Shown here one piece after another: positions 60,664 through 64,000 of a DNA stretch of 64,000 nt. How positions within the stretch are numbered: position 1 is the stretch's first letter; every line of letters starts with the position of its first letter. The notes under the pieces were generated by a model. The model had not been told where the DNA came from. It did no database searches and was given only the letters and a program-made list of their open reading frames with translations. Source of the stretch: Actinomadura sp. NBRC 104412 (GTDB lineage: Bacteria > Actinomycetota > Actinomycetes > Streptosporangiales > Streptosporangiaceae); contig NZ_BSTM01000002.1 of assembly GCF_030269515.1 (NCBI RefSeq), positions 248,001 to 312,000 on the forward strand, written 5' to 3'. The translations under genes and the position numbers were made by a program.

Positions 60664-61191
60664 GTGGCCAAGAGCATCGTCGCGCTGGTGGGGAACCCCC
60701 GCGCGCAGTCACGTACGCACACGGTGGCGCTCCAGGCCGCCCAGGCCGTCGCCGACCGCATCGGGGACGCCGCGCCCGTCGAGATCGTCGACCTGTCCGC
60801 CCTGGCGCCCCACCTCCTCTCCGCCACCCCGTCCGCCTCGGTGGAGCTGTCGCTCGACCTGGTACGCGGCGCGGACGTCCTGGTGGTGGCCAGCCCGACG
60901 TACAAGGGGACCTACACGGGGCTGCTGAAATCCTTCCTCGACCGCGTGCCCACCGGAGCCCTGGCCTCCACGGTCGCGCTGCCCCTGCTGGTGATGGGGG
61001 ACGCCCGGCACGCCCTGGCCGTGGAGGTGCACCTGCGTCCGCTCCTCGTGGAACTGGGCGCGCACGTCCCCACCCCCGGCATCGCCCTGATCGAATCGCA
61101 ACTCCCCGACGCGGAGACCCTCCTCGCCGAGTGGGCGGAACGCGTCACACCCCAGATGACGGGGATCCTGAACGAACGCCTCCCCGGCTGA
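60664..61191 (+). CDS. NADPH-dependent FMN reductase (flavodoxin fold)
   Basis: This 175-residue enzyme has GNPRAQSRTHTVALQAA, VEIVDLSALAPHL and SPTYKGTYTGLLKSFLDR, the FMN-binding elements of NAD(P)H:FMN reductases (SsuE/MsuE-like). AGGAGG at 60651-60656 fixes the GTG start at 60664. It supplies reduced FMN to a monooxygenase; the partner is not identified. Confidence 0.9.
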   Translation: MAKSIVALVGNPRAQSRTHTVALQAAQAVADRIGDAAPVEIVDLSALAPHLLSATPSASVELSLDLVRGADVLVVASPTYKGTYTGLLKSFLDRVPTGALASTVALPLLVMGDARHALAVEVHLRPLLVELGAHVPTPGIALIESQLPDAETLLAEWAERVTPQMTGILNERLPG

Positions 61192-61241
61192 ACGCCCCCG
61201 CCGGAGCGGGGTGGACATCGCGGGCCGGCCGTGCGACCTTA

Positions 61242-61263
61242 TTACTGACCGAACGATAAGTAA
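61242..61263. promoter_or_regulatory. TetR/PaaR-like operator upstream of paaA
   Basis: TTACTGACCGA (61242-61252) and ACGATAAGTAA (61253-61263) form a 22-bp imperfect palindrome (8 of 11 matching). The left half ACTGACCGAACG matches the actinobacterial PaaR site ACTnACCGnnCG. It ends 24 bases before the paaA start, a repressor position. Confidence 0.55.
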
Positions 61264-61287
61264 TTAAGGCCGGCGCCCGGAGAGACG

Positions 61288-62247
61288 ATGACCACCACCC
61301 CGGCGGAACCGGACCAGGAGGAACGGCTGCGGGCCGCGTTCGACGCGACGCTCGAGCGCAACGACCGCATCGAGCCTCGCGACTGGATGCCGGACGCCTA
61401 CCGGAGGACGCTCGTGCGCCAGATCGCGCAGCACGCGCACTCCGAGATCATCGGCATGCAGCCCGAAGGCGGCTGGATCGGCCGCGCCCCGTCTCTGCGG
61501 CGCAAGGCGATCCTGCTGGCCAAGGTGCAGGACGAGGCGGGGCACGGCCTGTACCTGTACTCGGCGTGCGAGACCCTGGGGGTCTCCCGCGCCGAGCTGA
61601 CCGACCTGCTCCTGGCCGGGAAGCAGAAGTACTCCTCGATCTTCAACTACCCGGCGCTGTCGTACGCCGACGTCGGCACGATCGGCTGGCTGGTCGACGG
61701 TGCCGCCATCTGTAACCAGGTGCCGCTGTGCCGCACCTCCTACGGCCCGTACGGGCGCGCGATGATCCGCATCTGCAAGGAGGAGTCCTTCCACCAGCGG
61801 CAGGGCTACGAGCTGCTGATGACGATGATGCGCGGCACCGACGCCCAGCGCGCCATGGTCCAGGAGTCGGTCGACCGGTTCTGGTGGCCGGTGCTGATGA
61901 TGTTCGGGCCACCGGACGACAGGTCGCCCAACAGCGAGCGGTCGATGGCGTGGGGCATCAAGCGCAACTCCAACGACGAGCTGCGGCAGCGGTTCGTCGA
62001 CATGACCGTCCCGCAGGCCGAGGCGCTCGGCGTGACGCTGCCCGACCCCGATCTGCGCTGGAACGAGGAGCGCGGGCACTACGACTTCGGCGAGCCGGAC
62101 TGGGACGAGTTCGCCGCCGTCATCCGCGGGAACGGCCCGTGCAACGCGCAGCGGCTCGCCCACCGCCGCGCCGCGCACGAGGACGGCGCCTGGGTACGGG
62201 AGGCGGCGTCGGCGTTCGCGGAACGGAACCAGGAGGCGTCCCGATGA
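61288..62247 (+). CDS. paaA: 1,2-Phenylacetyl-CoA epoxidase, catalytic subunit
   Basis: This 319-residue protein is the diiron oxygenase subunit of the phenylacetyl-CoA ring epoxidase. It has the ferritin-like signature [55 protein letters not shown] and [14 protein letters not shown] with iron-ligand Glu and His. Length matches PaaA. It starts the paaABCDE operon and overlaps paaB by ATGA. Confidence 0.96.
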   Translation: MTTTPAEPDQEERLRAAFDATLERNDRIEPRDWMPDAYRRTLVRQIAQHAHSEIIGMQPEGGWIGRAPSLRRKAILLAKVQDEAGHGLYLYSACETLGVSRAELTDLLLAGKQKYSSIFNYPALSYADVGTIGWLVDGAAICNQVPLCRTSYGPYGRAMIRICKEESFHQRQGYELLMTMMRGTDAQRAMVQESVDRFWWPVLMMFGPPDDRSPNSERSMAWGIKRNSNDELRQRFVDMTVPQAEALGVTLPDPDLRWNEERGHYDFGEPDWDEFAAVIRGNGPCNAQRLAHRRAAHEDGAWVREAASAFAERNQEASR

Positions 62248-62537
62248 GCGCCGAACGACGCGAATGGCCACTGTACGAGGTGTTCGTCCGGGGCAAGCGC
62301 GGGCTCAACCACGTGCATGTCGGGTCGCTGCACGCGCCCGACGACGCGATGGCTCTGCGGCACGCGCGGGACGTGTACACGCGGCGCAACGAGGGCGTGA
62401 GCATCTGGGTCGTGCGCGCGGACGCGATCACGGCGTCCAGCCCGGACGAGAAGGACCCGCTGTTCGCCCCCAGCGGCGACAAGGTCTACCGGCACCCCAC
62501 GTTCTACGACATCCCCGGCGACGTCCCCCACATCTGA
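62244..62537 (+). CDS. paaB: 1,2-Phenylacetyl-CoA epoxidase subunit PaaB
   Basis: This 97-residue subunit has [36 protein letters not shown] and [18 protein letters not shown], diagnostic for PaaB, which is needed for complex assembly. ATG 62244 overlaps the paaA stop, and GGAGG precedes it. Confidence 0.96.
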   Translation: MSAERREWPLYEVFVRGKRGLNHVHVGSLHAPDDAMALRHARDVYTRRNEGVSIWVVRADAITASSPDEKDPLFAPSGDKVYRHPTFYDIPGDVPHI

Positions 62538-62554
62538 CCAGCGGAGGGACCATC

Positions 62555-63472
62555 TTGAGCGACGACCACGGCAGCGTCTTCGACGGGCTGATCGGCGGCG
62601 ACTCCTCCCAGTGGGCGTTCGGCACCGACTTCGAGGACCCGCTGGCCGGAGTCGACACCACCGTCCCCGACGGCGTCGATCACGCCGCCCTCGCCACGTA
62701 CTGCCTCATGCTGGGCGACGACGCGCTGATCATGTCGCAGCGCCTGTCGGAGTGGTGCTCCCGCGCACCCGACCTCGAGGAGGACATCGCGCTGGCGAAC
62801 ATGGCGCTCGACCTCCTCGGGCAGGCGCGCCTGCTGCTGGCCCGCGCCGCGGCGGCCGACCCGGGCGTCGTCCCCGCCCTGCCCGAGGGCTCGCCGGTGC
62901 CCGCGGAGGACGCGCTCGCCTTCTTCCGCGACGCCGGCCGGTTCCGCAACGTGCGTCTCGCCGAGGTGCCGAACGGCGACTTCGCGCATGTGGTGGTGCG
63001 CCTGCTGCTGTTCTCGGCGGCCCGGCTCGCGCTGCTGGAACGGCTCCGCGCCAGCACCGACAACGTCCTGGCGGCGGTGGCCGCCAAGGGCGTCAAGGAG
63101 ATCACCTACCACCGCGACTGGTCCGGCCGCTGGTTCCTCACCCTGGCACGTGGCACGGAGGAGTCGCGCCGCAGGCTCCTCGCCGCCCTGGACGCCCTGT
63201 GGCCGTTCCAGCCCGAACTCGTCTCGGCGCACCCCCTGGAGGTGTCGCTGGCGCAGGCCGGTGTCGGCGTCGATCCCGCGTCCACCCGAGATGAGGTGGA
63301 CGCCGTCCTGGACCAGGTACTGGCCGTGAGCGGCGTCGACCGCCCGGACCGGCCGCCGGTGGCCGGCGTCGGCGGGCGGACCGGACGCGACGGCCTGCAC
63401 ACCGAGGCCATGGGCCCGCTGCTCGCCGAAATGCAGGTGGTCGCCCGCGCCCACCCGAGCGGGCGCTGGTGA
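62555..63472 (+). CDS. paaC: 1,2-Phenylacetyl-CoA epoxidase subunit PaaC
   Basis: This 305-residue structural subunit forms the AC core with PaaA. It has ALATYCLMLGDDALIMSQRL, EEDIALANMALDLLGQARLL and KEITYHRDWSGRWFLTLARG, all conserved in PaaC. It starts at TTG 62555 behind GGAGGGA, as no ATG or GTG fits. Its stop overlaps the paaD GTG start. Confidence 0.95.
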   Translation: MSDDHGSVFDGLIGGDSSQWAFGTDFEDPLAGVDTTVPDGVDHAALATYCLMLGDDALIMSQRLSEWCSRAPDLEEDIALANMALDLLGQARLLLARAAAADPGVVPALPEGSPVPAEDALAFFRDAGRFRNVRLAEVPNGDFAHVVVRLLLFSAARLALLERLRASTDNVLAAVAAKGVKEITYHRDWSGRWFLTLARGTEESRRRLLAALDALWPFQPELVSAHPLEVSLAQAGVGVDPASTRDEVDAVLDQVLAVSGVDRPDRPPVAGVGGRTGRDGLHTEAMGPLLAEMQVVARAHPSGRW

Positions 63473-63972
63473 GCGCCCGCGAGCGCGCCGCCGGCGTGGC
63501 CGCGGAGGTGCGCGACCCCGAACTGCCGATGCTCACCCTCGCCGACCTCGGCGTGCTGCGCGGCGTCGACGTCCGGGAGGACGAGGACGCGGTGATCGTG
63601 TCCATCACGCCGACCTACAGCGGCTGCCCGGCCATGGCCACCATGCGCGACGATCTCGTGCGCCGGCTGTACGACGCCGGGTTCTCGCGCGTGGAGGTCC
63701 GCGTCGTGCTCGACCCGCCCTGGTCCAGCGACTGGATCTCCGAGCGCGGCCGGCGGGCGCTGCGCGAGGCCGGCCTGTCGCCGCCCGGCCCGGCGCCCCG
63801 CCGGAACGGGCCGGTGCCGCTCACGCTCGGACCTCCCCGGCCCGCGCCGCCCTGCCCGCGCTGCGGCTCGGCCGCCACCCGGGCCACCTCCGAGTTCGGT
63901 TCCACCGCCTGCAAGGCCCTCTACCGCTGCACCGCCTGCCTCGAACCGTTCGAGCACGTCAAGGAGATCTGA
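63469..63972 (+). CDS. paaD: 1,2-Phenylacetyl-CoA epoxidase maturation protein PaaD
   Basis: This 167-residue protein has a DUF59/MIP18 domain (VRDPELPMLTLADLGVLRGV; SPTYSGCP-like TPTYSGCPAMATMRDD) and a C-terminal zinc ribbon (PCPRCGSAATRATSEFG; YRCTACLEPF). PaaD proteins mature the iron or Fe-S cofactors of the epoxidase. GTG start at 63469 overlaps the paaC stop. Confidence 0.94.
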   Translation: MSARERAAGVAAEVRDPELPMLTLADLGVLRGVDVREDEDAVIVSITPTYSGCPAMATMRDDLVRRLYDAGFSRVEVRVVLDPPWSSDWISERGRRALREAGLSPPGPAPRRNGPVPLTLGPPRPAPPCPRCGSAATRATSEFGSTACKALYRCTACLEPFEHVKEI

Positions 63973-63973
63973 G

Positions 63974-64000
63974 ATGACCGCGCCCGCGCCCGGCGCCGCC
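63974..64000 (+). CDS. paaE: Start of phenylacetyl-CoA epoxidase reductase (paaE), partial
   Basis: An ATG at 63974, one base after the paaD stop and behind AAGGAG, reads MTAPAPGAA to the window edge. The protein is not recognisable from nine residues. PaaE (FAD/[2Fe-2S] reductase) is the usual next gene in this operon, so the name rests on context only. Confidence 0.55.

Overview
The window is 64 kb of very GC-rich, densely packed DNA with near-saturated G/C at third codon positions and many GTG/TTG starts. Gene content (GlnR/NnaR-type nitrate assimilation, a menaquinone pathway, DUF3040, a β-carbonic anhydrase paired with SulP, an Rv2578c-type radical SAM protein, PaaABCD) points to a filamentous actinomycete, most likely Streptosporangiales/Thermomonosporaceae (Actinomadura-like). 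That placement is an inference from gene content, not from a marker gene.

Layout. 0-10 kb: nitrate and nitrite assimilation (nitrate reductase, flavoprotein, NirB, NirD), a HemD-type regulator (NnaR) and a sirohydrochlorin chelatase, with two matching GlnR-like boxes. 10-14.8 kb: DrrAB-type ABC exporter, an RpoD-like sigma factor and a cation diffusion facilitator. 14.8-26 kb: menE, menB, menC, menD and menF, interleaved with a tyrosine phosphatase, a desaturase, a Nei2-type glycosylase and a two-component K+/H+ antiporter with a histidine-repeat tail. 26-36 kb: HtrA-type protease, a Zur-like box, carbonic anhydrase and SulP transporter, an IS256 remnant, a radical SAM protein carrying an intein inside its Fe-S cysteine motif behind a LexA box, a GHL10 lipoprotein and a DUF3040 protein. 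36-42.6 kb: ATPase anti-sigma kinase, a 231-bp IS5-type MITE-like element, a WYL regulator with a DinB-like tail, a 981-aa protein with a degenerate AAA core, and an EamA permease.

42.9-53 kb is the most unusual part. It holds a vWA protein with a helical N-terminus next to an ARPP-1/DUF6569-like protein, a P450, a P-loop kinase overlapping a Thg1-like 3'-5' polymerase, and, beyond an SDR and two hydrolases, an overlapping RNA ligase plus HD-polynucleotide kinase operon. Together these read as an RNA end-repair neighbourhood. This is the best candidate here for an undescribed system, although functional linkage of all parts is only inferred.

53-60 kb is a decaying zone: a truncated NarL-type regulator, a shattered MocR regulator, and a sugar ABC operon fused across a large deletion, beside an intact LacI regulator and GH13 glucosidase. 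It also contains a MerR-integrase-PNPOx run. The window ends in the phenylacetate epoxidase operon paaABCD(E), preceded by a TetR/PaaR-like operator.

No tRNA, rRNA or CRISPR array was seen. Start codons were chosen from Shine-Dalgarno spacing and family length; alternatives are noted where they matter.
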